DNA of 64,000 nt from Roseicyclus salinarum. Its GTDB lineage: Bacteria; Pseudomonadota; Alphaproteobacteria; Rhodobacterales; Rhodobacteraceae. Shown in pieces: positions 44,522 through 52,510 of the stretch. Where the stretch lies: NCBI RefSeq assembly GCF_029624655.1, contig NZ_JARRSA010000007.1:110376-174375 (forward strand), in the 5' to 3' direction. The notes under the pieces are model-generated. The model did not search any database and had not been told where the DNA came from. It was given only the letters and a program-made list of their open reading frames with translations. Made by a program: the position numbers and the translations under genes. Every line of letters starts with the position of its first letter. The stretch's first letter is position 1.

Positions 44522-45358
44522 TCAGTCGTCATAGGCATGTCCCGCCCTCAGCCCTTCGCGCACCCGGTGGGCGATGGCGAGGAACTCCGGAGTGTCGCGA
44601 ATGTCGAGCGGACGATCGGGCCCGAGATCGCTTTCGATCACGTCCGTGATCCGGCCGGGCCGCGGGCTCATCACCACGATCTTGGTCGAGAGATAGACCG
44701 CCTCGGGGATCGAATGGGTGACGAAACCGATGGTCTTTTCCGTCCGCCGCCACAGCGCGAGAAGCTGCTCGTTGAGGTGATCGCGCACGATCTCGTCCAG
44801 CGCGCCGAAGGGTTCGTCCATCAGGAGGAGGTCGGCGTCGAAGGCGAGCGCCCGAGCGATGCTGGCACGCTGCTGCATTCCGCCCGAAAGCTGCCAGGGA
44901 AATTTCTTTCCGAACCCTTCGAGATCAACGAGTTGCAGAACGTTCTTTGCGCGCCGTTCCTGCTCGGCGCGATCAAAGCCCATGATCTCGAGCGGCAGCT
45001 TCACGTTGTTCTCGATGGTTCGCCACGGATAAAGCCCCGCGGCCTGGAAGACGTAACCGTAAGCGCGCGCGCGCCGCGCCTCGTCAGGCGTCATCCCGTT
45101 GACGGTGATCGCGCCGCCGGTCGGCTCCTCCAGCGCCGCGACCACGCGAAGAAACGTGGTCTTGCCGCAGCCAGAGGGGCCGATGAAGCTTACGAAATCG
45201 CCCTTCCGGATGGTCAGGTTCACGTCCCGCAGCGCCTGCACGGGCCCGTCCGCCGTCCGGAAGGTAAGGTCGAGGCCGCGCGCCTCGATCACGGGATCGG
45301 CCAGCTTCGGCGTCTCGGCCACGGTCTCCGGCGCTGTCCTCAAACGGATTGCTCCCAC
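44522..45358 (-). CDS. ABC transporter ATP-binding protein
   Basis: A 278-aa ATPase of the nitrate/sulfonate/taurine type. Walker A is GPSGCGKTT near residue 60, the signature LSGGMQQRASIARALA, Walker B DLLLMDEPFGALD, and the switch His THSIPEA. It powers uptake through the two permeases. It lies 61 nt downstream of the dihydropyrimidinase gene with no clear terminator between, so it is probably in the same operon. Confidence 0.93.
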   Translation of the reverse strand: MGAIRLRTAPETVAETPKLADPVIEARGLDLTFRTADGPVQALRDVNLTIRKGDFVSFIGPSGCGKTTFLRVVAALEEPTGGAITVNGMTPDEARRARAYGYVFQAAGLYPWRTIENNVKLPLEIMGFDRAEQERRAKNVLQLVDLEGFGKKFPWQLSGGMQQRASIARALAFDADLLLMDEPFGALDEIVRDHLNEQLLALWRRTEKTIGFVTHSIPEAVYLSTKIVVMSPRPGRITDVIESDLGPDRPLDIRDTPEFLAIAHRVREGLRAGHAYDD

Positions 45359-45419
45359 TCTGGCGCCCGCACTTCAGGAACGGGTCGCATGCCTCTGTTC
45401 GGTTTATCTTTTTCCGGCC

Positions 45420-46874
45420 TCAAACGCCACTCACCGGGATGCCGGACCGCTCGACCGGACGCGGCGCGGTCAGGTCCTTCCACTGGCTCAGTGCGCGGTT
45501 GACCGCACCGTTCGGCGGGCGCTTCACGAACTTGCCGTGGCCCTCCCGCGTCCTGATCTCGCCGTCGTGGATCGCGACATGGCCGCGGGTCAGCGTGAAG
45601 CGCGGCAGGCCCTTCACCTCCTTGCCCTCGAACACGTTGTAGTCGATCGCGGACTGCTGCGTTCCGGCCGTGATCGTCTTGGACTTCTCGGGGTCCCAGA
45701 CGACGATATCGGCGTCAGCGCCAACAAGGATCGCGCCTTTTTTCGGGTATGTATTCAATATCTTGGCGATGTTCGTTGATGTAACCGCGACAAACTCGTT
45801 CAAGGTCAGCCGACCGGTGCCGACGCCATGCGTCCAGAGCATCGGCATCCGGTCCTCAAGGCCGCCCGTGCCGTTCGGGATCTTGGTGAAATCGCCGAGG
45901 CCGGTGCGCTTCTGCTCGGTCGTGAAGGCGCAATGGTCGGTCGCCACCACCGAGAGCGACCCCGACATCAGCCCCGCCCAGAGGCTGTCCTGATGCTGCT
46001 TGTTGCGGAAGGGCGGGCTCATCACGCGGCGGGCGGCGTGGTCCCAGTCGGGGTGGAAATACTCGCTCTCGTCCAGCGTCAGGTGCTGGATCAGCGGCTC
46101 GCCCCAGACGCGCTTGCCCTGCTGCTTGGCGCGCCGGATCGCCTCGTGCGCCTCCTCGCAGCTGACGTGCACGACATAAAGCGGGACGCCCGCCATGTCG
46201 GCGATCATGATCGCGCGGTTCGTGGCCTCGCCCTCCACCTGGGAGGGCCGCGAATAGGCGTGCCCCTCGGGGCCGTTATTGCCCTCGGCCAGCAGCTTTT
46301 GCTGGAGTTCCGCCACGACGTCCCCGTTCTCGGCGTGCACCATCGCCGTCGCGCCAAGCTCGGACAGGCGCCGGAACGACGCGAAAAGTTCGTCGTCGTT
46401 GACCATCAGGGCGCCCTTGTAGGCCATGAAGTGCTTGAAGGTGTTGATGCCGCGCTCGCGGACGACGCCCTCCATCTCGTCGAAGACCTGCTCGCCCCAC
46501 CACGTCACGGCCATGTGGAACGAGTAGTCGCAATTTGCCCGCGTCGACTTGTTGTCCCACATCTGCAGCGCGTCGAAGAGGCCCTGGCCCGGCGAGGGCA
46601 GCGCGAAGTCGACGACCATCGTCGTGCCCCCCGCGAGCGCCGCGCGCGTGCCGCTTTCGAAATCGTCGCTCGAGTAGGTGCCCATGAAGGGCATCTCGAG
46701 ATGCGTGTGGGGGTCGATCCCGCCGGGCATGACGTAGCACCCCGTCGCGTCGAGCACCTCGTCGCCCTTCAGGTCGGGGCCGATCGCGGTGATGACGCCG
46801 CCCTCCACGAGGACGTCCGCCTCGTAGGTCAGGTCCGCGGTCACGACCGTTCCGCCCTTGATCACCGTGCTCAT
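45420..46874 (-). CDS. hydA: dihydropyrimidinase
   Basis: A 484-aa amidohydrolase that opens dihydrouracil or dihydrothymine to N-carbamoyl-beta-amino acids, second step of reductive pyrimidine breakdown. Metal ligands are seen in GGIDPHTHLE (His56, His58) and the carboxylated Lys153 in FKHFMAYKGALMV; later His ligands are in MVHAEN and VHVSCEEAHEA. ATDHCAF carries the final Asp. Normal length for D-hydantoinase family members. Family members also act on hydantoins, but the neighbouring genes favour pyrimidines. Confidence 0.95.
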   Translation of the reverse strand: MSTVIKGGTVVTADLTYEADVLVEGGVITAIGPDLKGDEVLDATGCYVMPGGIDPHTHLEMPFMGTYSSDDFESGTRAALAGGTTMVVDFALPSPGQGLFDALQMWDNKSTRANCDYSFHMAVTWWGEQVFDEMEGVVRERGINTFKHFMAYKGALMVNDDELFASFRRLSELGATAMVHAENGDVVAELQQKLLAEGNNGPEGHAYSRPSQVEGEATNRAIMIADMAGVPLYVVHVSCEEAHEAIRRAKQQGKRVWGEPLIQHLTLDESEYFHPDWDHAARRVMSPPFRNKQHQDSLWAGLMSGSLSVVATDHCAFTTEQKRTGLGDFTKIPNGTGGLEDRMPMLWTHGVGTGRLTLNEFVAVTSTNIAKILNTYPKKGAILVGADADIVVWDPEKSKTITAGTQQSAIDYNVFEGKEVKGLPRFTLTRGHVAIHDGEIRTREGHGKFVKRPPNGAVNRALSQWKDLTAPRPVERSGIPVSGV

Positions 46875-46901
46875 CGTCGAACTCCCCTTGTGGTTTCACG
46901 C

Positions 46902-47156
46902 CTATTGCGGGCGCGTGCAGATCATCCGGCCGTCCCGCGTCAGAAGCGGCAGGTAGGTAATCTCGACCGGCCCGGCATAGCGGTACCAGTAGCATCCGTC
47001 GCTTTCGATGCGGACGTTGCGCATGTCCTGCCCGGGCGCCACGAGCGCCAGGATCTGCTCGTTGATCGTCTCGGTCTCGCCCTCCGGCGTCGGCGGCGCG
47101 CCGCAGGCCGCAAGGGCCAGCACCATGGGCAGCGCCCGGCATGTCGTTCGGATCAT
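46902..47156 (-). CDS. small lipoprotein inside the pyrimidine operon
   Basis: An 84-aa predicted lipoprotein with lipobox LAAC (Cys near residue 18) after MIRTTCRALPMVLA. The mature part has two cysteines (SDGCYWYRYAG and RMICTRPQ) that could form a disulfide. I do not recognise a family. It overlaps the amidohydrolase stop by 4 nt and lies 27 nt before dihydropyrimidinase, so it is co-translated with catabolic enzymes although it should be in the envelope. Confidence 0.75.
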   Translation of the reverse strand: MIRTTCRALPMVLALAACGAPPTPEGETETINEQILALVAPGQDMRNVRIESDGCYWYRYAGPVEITYLPLLTRDGRMICTRPQ

Positions 47157-48403
47157 TCCACTATCCCCGCAGTTTCAACCACGGCATGGAATAGCACATC
47201 GGTTCCCGCTGTCGCCCACTCTGGCGATATTTCCTCGGCTTCGTTGTGCGAAAGTCCGTCGACACAGGGGCACATGACCATAGCGGTCGGCGCGACGTCG
47301 TTGATCCAGCATGCGTCATGGCCCGCGCCCGAAACGATATCCATATGGGAATACCCAAGCCTTTCAGCGGCTTGCCGGATGGCGCTCACGCAGTTCTCGT
47401 CGAAAGCGGGCGGGTCGAACTGCCCCACGATCTCGGCCTCGAAGCCCACGCCGATTTCCTCGCAAAGCTTCGGCGCACGCTCCATCAGCTCGTCGACCAT
47501 GCCGTTCAGCTTGTCGAGAAGATGCGTTCGCAGGTCTACGGTGAAGACGACCTTGCCCGGAATGATGTTGCGCGAATTGGGGTAGACGTCGATGTGGCCG
47601 ATCGCGCCAACCGCGTTCGGCTGGTTCTTCATGGCGATCTCGTGGACCAGCTCCGTCACGAGCGCGAGACCCCGTCCGGCATTGCGGCGCATGTTCATCG
47701 GCGTGGAACCCGTGTGGCTTTCCTTGCCCGTCACCGTGCACTGGATCCAGCGGAGGCCCTGTCCGTGGGTGACGACGCCGATGTCCTTGCCTTCCGCCTC
47801 GAGGATCGGGCCCTGCTCGATATGCAGCTCGAAGAAGGCGTGCATCTTTCGGCCGCCGACCTTCTCCTCGCCCTTCCAGCCGATCCGCTCCAGCTCGTCC
47901 CCGAAGCGTTTGCCCTGCGCGTCGACCTTGTCATACGCCCAGTCGAGGGAATGCTTGCCCGCGAAGACGCCGGAGGCCAGCATAGCGGGGGCGAAGCGCG
48001 TCCCTTCCTCGTTCGTCCAGTTGGTGACGACGATGGGGTGCTTCGTCCTGATGCCCAGATCGTTGAGCGTGCGCACGATCTCGAGCCCGCCGAGCACGCC
48101 AAGAACGCCGTCGAACTTGCCGCCCGTCGGCTGCGTGTCGAGATGCGAGCCGACATAGACCGGAAGCGCCTCGGGGTCCGTGCCCTCGCGGCGGGCGAAC
48201 ATGTTGCCCATCTCGTCGACGCCCATGCTCATGCCGGCGTCTTCGCACCACGCCTGGAACAGCGCGCGGCCCTCGGCATCCTCGTCGGTCAGGGTCTGGC
48301 GGTTGTTGCCGCCCGCGACCCCGGGCCCGATCTTCGCCATCTCCATGAGCGACTCCCACAGCCGCTCTCCGTTGATCTTCAGGTTCTCGCCGGGTGCGGG
48401 CAT
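47153..48403 (-). CDS. Zn-dependent N-carbamoyl-beta-alanine amidohydrolase (beta-ureidopropionase)
   Basis: A 416-aa M20-type hydrolase. His87 and Asp89 in VGSHLDTQPTGG and Glu132/Glu133 in TNWTNEEGTRF are metal and catalytic residues; SGAGHDACWI is the later ligand. It releases beta-alanine or beta-aminoisobutyrate, CO2 and ammonia, third step of the reductive pathway. Allantoate and N-carbamoyl-L-amino acid hydrolases share these motifs; the neighbouring dihydropyrimidinase decides the call. Confidence 0.9.
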   Translation of the reverse strand: MPAPGENLKINGERLWESLMEMAKIGPGVAGGNNRQTLTDEDAEGRALFQAWCEDAGMSMGVDEMGNMFARREGTDPEALPVYVGSHLDTQPTGGKFDGVLGVLGGLEIVRTLNDLGIRTKHPIVVTNWTNEEGTRFAPAMLASGVFAGKHSLDWAYDKVDAQGKRFGDELERIGWKGEEKVGGRKMHAFFELHIEQGPILEAEGKDIGVVTHGQGLRWIQCTVTGKESHTGSTPMNMRRNAGRGLALVTELVHEIAMKNQPNAVGAIGHIDVYPNSRNIIPGKVVFTVDLRTHLLDKLNGMVDELMERAPKLCEEIGVGFEAEIVGQFDPPAFDENCVSAIRQAAERLGYSHMDIVSGAGHDACWINDVAPTAMVMCPCVDGLSHNEAEEISPEWATAGTDVLFHAVVETAGIVE

Positions 48404-48427
48404 CCGTGTCGTCCCTTCGTCTTTCGG

Positions 48428-49759
48428 TCAGTGCAGCCGTTTCAGGATGTCGCGCAGCGTCCCGAACAGGACGTCGATATGCGACTTCTCGATGATCAGC
48501 GGCGGGGACAGCGCGATGATGTCGCCCGTGGTGCGGATCAGCACGTTGTTCTCGTAGGCGTCGAGGAAGGCGCTGAACGCGCGCTTCGTCGGCTCGCCCG
48601 CGATCGGCTCCAGCTCGATCCCCGCGATGAGGCCCATGTTGCGGATGTCGATGACGTGCGGGCAGTCGGCCAGCGAGTGGACGGCGTCCTCCCAGTAGCC
48701 GGCAAGGTCGGCCGCGCGCTCGAAGAGGCCCTCCTCCTTGTAGGTCTCGAGCGTGGCGAGGCCCGCGGCGGAGGCGATGGGGTTGCCCGAGTAGGTGTAG
48801 CCGTGAAACAGCTCGATCATGTGCTCGGGGCCCTGCATGAACGCGTCGTGGATCTCCTTCGTGGCCAGCACGGCGCCCATCGGAATGACGCCGTTCGTCA
48901 GACCCTTGGCGCAGGTGATGAGGTCGGGCATCACGTCGAAGTGGTCGGCCGCGAAGGGCGATCCAAGCCGCCCGAAGCCCGTGATGACCTCGTCGAAGAT
49001 CAGGATGATGCCGTGCTTCGTGCAGATCTCGCGGAGACGCTGGAGGTAGCCCTTGGGCGGGATCAGCACGCCGGTGGAGCCCGCCATCGGCTCGACGATG
49101 ACCGCCGCGACCGTCTCGGGGCCGTGCAGCGCCACGATGCGCTCCAGATCGTCGGCCAGATCGCCGCCATGCTCGGGCTGGCCGCGGGTGAAGGCGTTGC
49201 TGTGCGGCAGGTGCGTGTGCGGCAGATGGTCCACGCCCGTCAACAATGAGCCGAAGAACTTGCGATTGTTGACGATACCGCCAACCGAGATCCCGCCGAA
49301 ATTGACCCCGTGATAGCCGCGCTCGCGCCCGATCAGGCGGGTCCGCGTCCCCTGCCCGATGGCGCGCTGGTAGGCGATGGCGATCTTCAGCGCCGTCTCG
49401 ACGCTTTCGGAGCCGGAATTGGTGAAGAAGACATGCTCGAACGGCGCGGGCGCCATGTCGGCGAGGCGGCTGGCAAGCTCGAAGGCCTTGGGGTGACCCA
49501 TCTGGAAGGCGGGCGCGTAATCGAGCTCGGCCGCCTGCGTCTGGATCGCCTCGACGATCTTCGGGCGGTTGTGGCCCGCGTTGCAGCACCAAAGGCCCGC
49601 CGTGCCGTCCAGCACCTCGCGTCCGTCCGCAGTCTTGTAGTGCATCCGGTCGGCCGACACGAACATCCGGGGCGTCTTCTTGAACTGCCGGTTCGCGGTA
49701 AAGGGCATCCAGAACGCCGAAAGATCGTTCGGGACCGGGTTGGAACGGTCGAGGGCCAT
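48428..49759 (-). CDS. omega-amino acid:pyruvate (beta-alanine) aminotransferase
   Basis: A 443-aa class III, PLP-dependent aminotransferase. FDEVITGFGRLGSPFAADHF carries the Asp that pairs with PLP, and the Schiff-base Lys is in LITCAKGLTNG near residue 285. GLWCCNAGHNRP and FTNSGSESVETALK are family motifs. It converts beta-alanine to malonate semialdehyde, the fourth step. First gene of the operon; its promoter region holds a perfect RutR operator at 49819-49834. Confidence 0.92.
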   Translation of the reverse strand: MALDRSNPVPNDLSAFWMPFTANRQFKKTPRMFVSADRMHYKTADGREVLDGTAGLWCCNAGHNRPKIVEAIQTQAAELDYAPAFQMGHPKAFELASRLADMAPAPFEHVFFTNSGSESVETALKIAIAYQRAIGQGTRTRLIGRERGYHGVNFGGISVGGIVNNRKFFGSLLTGVDHLPHTHLPHSNAFTRGQPEHGGDLADDLERIVALHGPETVAAVIVEPMAGSTGVLIPPKGYLQRLREICTKHGIILIFDEVITGFGRLGSPFAADHFDVMPDLITCAKGLTNGVIPMGAVLATKEIHDAFMQGPEHMIELFHGYTYSGNPIASAAGLATLETYKEEGLFERAADLAGYWEDAVHSLADCPHVIDIRNMGLIAGIELEPIAGEPTKRAFSAFLDAYENNVLIRTTGDIIALSPPLIIEKSHIDVLFGTLRDILKRLH

Positions 49760-49818
49760 GAGGTCTCACCCTGTCTTGCGGTCGGGCCGCGCGCCGCCCG
49801 TCCCGCCGGATTGCTGTT

Positions 49819-49834
49819 TTGACCATCTGGTCAA
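49819..49834. promoter_or_regulatory. perfect RutR operator
   Basis: TTGACCATCTGGTCAA matches the recalled E. coli RutR consensus TTGACCA-N2-TGGTCAA at every fixed position. It lies between the divergent aminotransferase operon and the tetR-family gene, 60 nt from the former. Each arm contains TTGACC, which resembles a -35 box, so RutR bound here could block transcription both ways. Confidence 0.9.
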
Positions 49835-49982
49835 GATCACGCTAGCAGAGGCGCTGTGCCAGTCAACGGATTGAACGCCGAGGCAGGCCCGACCGCAAGG
49901 CAAATGATGCCGTATTGGCCCCGGACGGCGCGTCCTTGTGCGCTGCGGAAAGGCCGCTTGCCCCGGCCCGCGCCAAGGTGCC

Positions 49983-50606
49983 ATGCTGGCGGCCATGAAC
50001 GTCCAGCCGCCGCGCACGCGCATCCAGAAGAAGAACCGCAAGACCATCCTGGACGCGGCGCTCGACGTCTTCTCTGCGCATGGCTTCCGCGGCGCGACGC
50101 TTGACCAGATCGCGGCCGAGGCGGGGCTGTCCAAGCCCAACCTGCTCTATTATTTCCCGTCGAAAGAGGCGATCCACGTCGCCCTCCTGAGCGCGCTGAT
50201 GGACACGTGGCTCGATCCGCTGCGCGCGCTCGACCCCGCGGGCGACCCCACGGGCGAGCTTCTCGCCTATGCGCGGCGCAAGCTTCAGATGAGCCGTGAT
50301 TTCCCGAGGGAATCGCGGCTCTTCGCAAACGAGGTGCTGCAGGGTGCGCCCCGGATCGGCGAAGCGCTTGCGACCGACCTGAAGACGCTCGTGGACGAGA
50401 AGGCCGCCGTGATCCGCGGCTGGGCCGAGGCCGGGCGGATCGCGCCGGTCGACGCCCACCACCTGATCTTCTCGGTCTGGGCGCTGACGCAGCATTACGC
50501 CGATTTCGACGTGCAGGTGCGCGCCGTGCTCGGCCCCTCGCGGGACCCCCTCGACGAGGCGGAGAGGTTCCTCGAAACGCTCTTCTCGCGTCTCATCGCG
50601 CCGTGA
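49983..50606 (+). CDS. rutR: TetR-family pyrimidine regulator RutR
   Basis: A 207-aa repressor with helix-turn-helix GATLDQIAAEAGLSKPNLLY and the RutR-specific stretch RKLQMSRDFPRESRLFANEV. FSVWALTQHYADFDVQV is in the ligand domain. RutR binds uracil and thymine, which release it from DNA. The operator upstream supports the name. ATG 49983 follows AAGGTGCC; ATG 49995 (MNVQPPRTRIQKKN) is almost as good. Converges on the beta-propeller hydrolase gene. Confidence 0.93.
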   Translation: MLAAMNVQPPRTRIQKKNRKTILDAALDVFSAHGFRGATLDQIAAEAGLSKPNLLYYFPSKEAIHVALLSALMDTWLDPLRALDPAGDPTGELLAYARRKLQMSRDFPRESRLFANEVLQGAPRIGEALATDLKTLVDEKAAVIRGWAEAGRIAPVDAHHLIFSVWALTQHYADFDVQVRAVLGPSRDPLDEAERFLETLFSRLIAP

Positions 50607-50646
50607 CCCGGCCAGGGCGCGCGGCCCGGTCCCCGTTCCGTCCCCG

Positions 50647-51618
50647 TCAGACCAGCAGCAGGCGCCCATCCGCGTCCGCCTCAAGCGGGGCGGGATCCAT
50701 GATCTCGCCGACGAAAACGCCCTCGGGCCGGTCCGCGAACCCCATGAGACGCAGGCCCTCCTCCGTCTCCAGGACGCGCGAGGCGTAGCGGGCGCAGGGC
50801 TGCGCGCCGTCGAGAAACGGCAGCGGCGCAAGCCGCCACGGGCCGCGCGGATCATCGGCCACGAGGTAATGGGTGCCGGTCACGGGGCCGCCGGGCGACG
50901 CCTCGGCCGTGTCCCTCGCGTAGTCGTGCGCCGCCGTGCAGAACAGCATGCACCACCGCCCGCCGGCCCGGAAGACCTGCGGCACCTCGAGCTGGCCGAA
51001 GCCGCCGGTGAACACCGGCTCGCGCAGCGTCCACCGCTCCAGGTCGGGCGAGGTCGCCCGCGCGATCGCGCCGCCCGCGTTCGGCTCGTCGATCCCGCTG
51101 GCGCGCGCGGTCAGATACATCAGCCAGCCCTCGCCCTCGGGGTCGCGCATCACCCAAGGGTCGCGGAAGGCGCGGTGCGACCAGAGCGCCTGGCCAAGAT
51201 CGGCCTCGTAGGCGTGCGCAGCGGGACCCTCGATGTCGAGGACCGGATCGGACGAGACCCGCGTCCAGTTGTGCAGGTCCTCCGACGTCGCGTGGCCGAT
51301 CCGCTGAACGAGGCCGTCCTCGGCCCGGCAGATGCCGGTATAGAACAGGTGCCAGGGGCCGCTGTCATCGCGGACGACAGAACCGGTCCAGATCGCCATG
51401 TCGTCGAAGGCGGGCCCCGCGGACGGCGCGAAGCACTCGCCCAGATGCTCCCACGACACGAGGTCCCGCGACACCGCGTGTCCCACCCGCGCGTTGTGGT
51501 GGCGAAGCTCGGGGTCGCCGAGGGATTTCGGAGCCTGCAGGAAGAACGCGTGCCAGGTGTCGCCGTCGCGGGCGTACCAGCTGTCCCAGATCCAGTGCGT
51601 TTCGCTTGCGATGCCCAT
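50647..51618 (-). CDS. five-bladed beta-propeller glycoside hydrolase-like protein (GH32/43/68 type)
   Basis: A 323-aa soluble protein without a signal peptide. Repeated blade-like motifs such as WYARDGDTWHAFFLQ, GPWHLFYTGICRAEDG and the catalytic-domain RAFRDPWVMRDPEG (RDP motif of the GH-J/GH-F clan) suggest a fructosidase-type fold. Asp of the first blade and the RDP Asp are present; a clear acid Glu is in FGQLEVPQVF. Substrate unknown. No sugar transport or kinase gene adjoins it. GGAGG precedes ATG 51618. Confidence 0.7.
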   Translation of the reverse strand: MGIASETHWIWDSWYARDGDTWHAFFLQAPKSLGDPELRHHNARVGHAVSRDLVSWEHLGECFAPSAGPAFDDMAIWTGSVVRDDSGPWHLFYTGICRAEDGLVQRIGHATSEDLHNWTRVSSDPVLDIEGPAAHAYEADLGQALWSHRAFRDPWVMRDPEGEGWLMYLTARASGIDEPNAGGAIARATSPDLERWTLREPVFTGGFGQLEVPQVFRAGGRWCMLFCTAAHDYARDTAEASPGGPVTGTHYLVADDPRGPWRLAPLPFLDGAQPCARYASRVLETEEGLRLMGFADRPEGVFVGEIMDPAPLEADADGRLLLV

Positions 51619-51799
51619 GATCGGCCTCCGGTTCGGGTTTGGCCCGCCGTCTCTCAGGTGGCGCGGCGGGATGCAAGCGGCCAGTGGCCGGCGGCATTCT
51701 GCCGCCCCCGCAGGCACGGAACCCGCGGCCGCTCCATGCCGTTGGGGCTGCGAAAGGGCCCCACCGTACGAGGTTGCCCGACGCAAAGGAGGAAACGTC

Positions 51800-52471
51800 A
51801 TGAGCTATCCCTTCACGCTGACCTTGCGCGAAGTGACGCCCGTCACCCACGACACGCGCCGCTTCCGTTTCGACAGACCCGAGGGCTTCGAGTTCGAGGC
51901 CGGTCAGGCGACACATCTCGCGATGGACCGCGCCGGATGGCGCGAGCAGGACAGGCCCTTCACGATGGTCTCCGATCCCGGCGCGGAAGAGCTCGACTTC
52001 ATCATCAAGATCTATCCCGACCATGACGGGGTCACGGCACGGATGGACGACCTGACACCTGGCGACCAGGTCCTGGCGGACGATCCCGAGGGCGCTATCA
52101 CGGATCACGGGCCGGGCACGTTCCTGGCTGCGGGCGCGGGCATCACGCCGTTCATCCCGATCCTCGACCAGCGCGCGAAGCGCGGCGAGATCGCGGGCTG
52201 CCGGCTGATCTTCTCCAACCGGAGCGCGCGCGACATCATCCTGCGCGAGCACTGGGAGGAGATGGAGGGGCTCGACACCGTCTTTCCAACCGACCAGCCG
52301 GGCGACGGGATGCCGGACGGGCCAATCGACCGGGAGTTTCTTGACGGGCGGCTGGTGCCGGAGGGCCATGTCTACCTCTGCGGCCCCGGCGGCTTCGTGG
52401 ACGCGATGCGCGACGCGGCGCGCGCGATTGGCGTGCCCGACGAGCGCATCGTCACCGAGGCCGGCTGGTAG
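51800..52471 (+). CDS. ferredoxin/flavodoxin reductase-like FAD oxidoreductase
   Basis: A 223-aa FNR-fold protein. The FAD-binding DRPFTMVSD corresponds to the RxYS motif, FLAAGAGITPFIPIL is the NAD(P) pyrophosphate loop and VYLCGPGGFVDAM is the C-terminal nucleotide motif. There is no 2Fe-2S domain, so it needs a separate electron partner. AGGAGG lies before ATG 51800. It sits between the two pyrimidine operons but in opposite orientation to both, so a link to dihydropyrimidine dehydrogenase is only a guess. Confidence 0.85.
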   Translation: MSYPFTLTLREVTPVTHDTRRFRFDRPEGFEFEAGQATHLAMDRAGWREQDRPFTMVSDPGAEELDFIIKIYPDHDGVTARMDDLTPGDQVLADDPEGAITDHGPGTFLAAGAGITPFIPILDQRAKRGEIAGCRLIFSNRSARDIILREHWEEMEGLDTVFPTDQPGDGMPDGPIDREFLDGRLVPEGHVYLCGPGGFVDAMRDAARAIGVPDERIVTEAGW

Positions 52472-52478
52472 GAACGAC

Positions 52479-52502
52479 GCCGGGGCCCGTCGCGGCCCCG
52501 GC
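52479..52502. terminator. bidirectional terminator
   Basis: GCCGGGGCC and GGCCCCGGC form a perfect 9-bp stem with loop CGTCGC, in the 39-nt gap between convergent genes (FAD oxidoreductase and preA). Confidence 0.75.
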
Positions 52503-52510
52503 GCCCGTCG

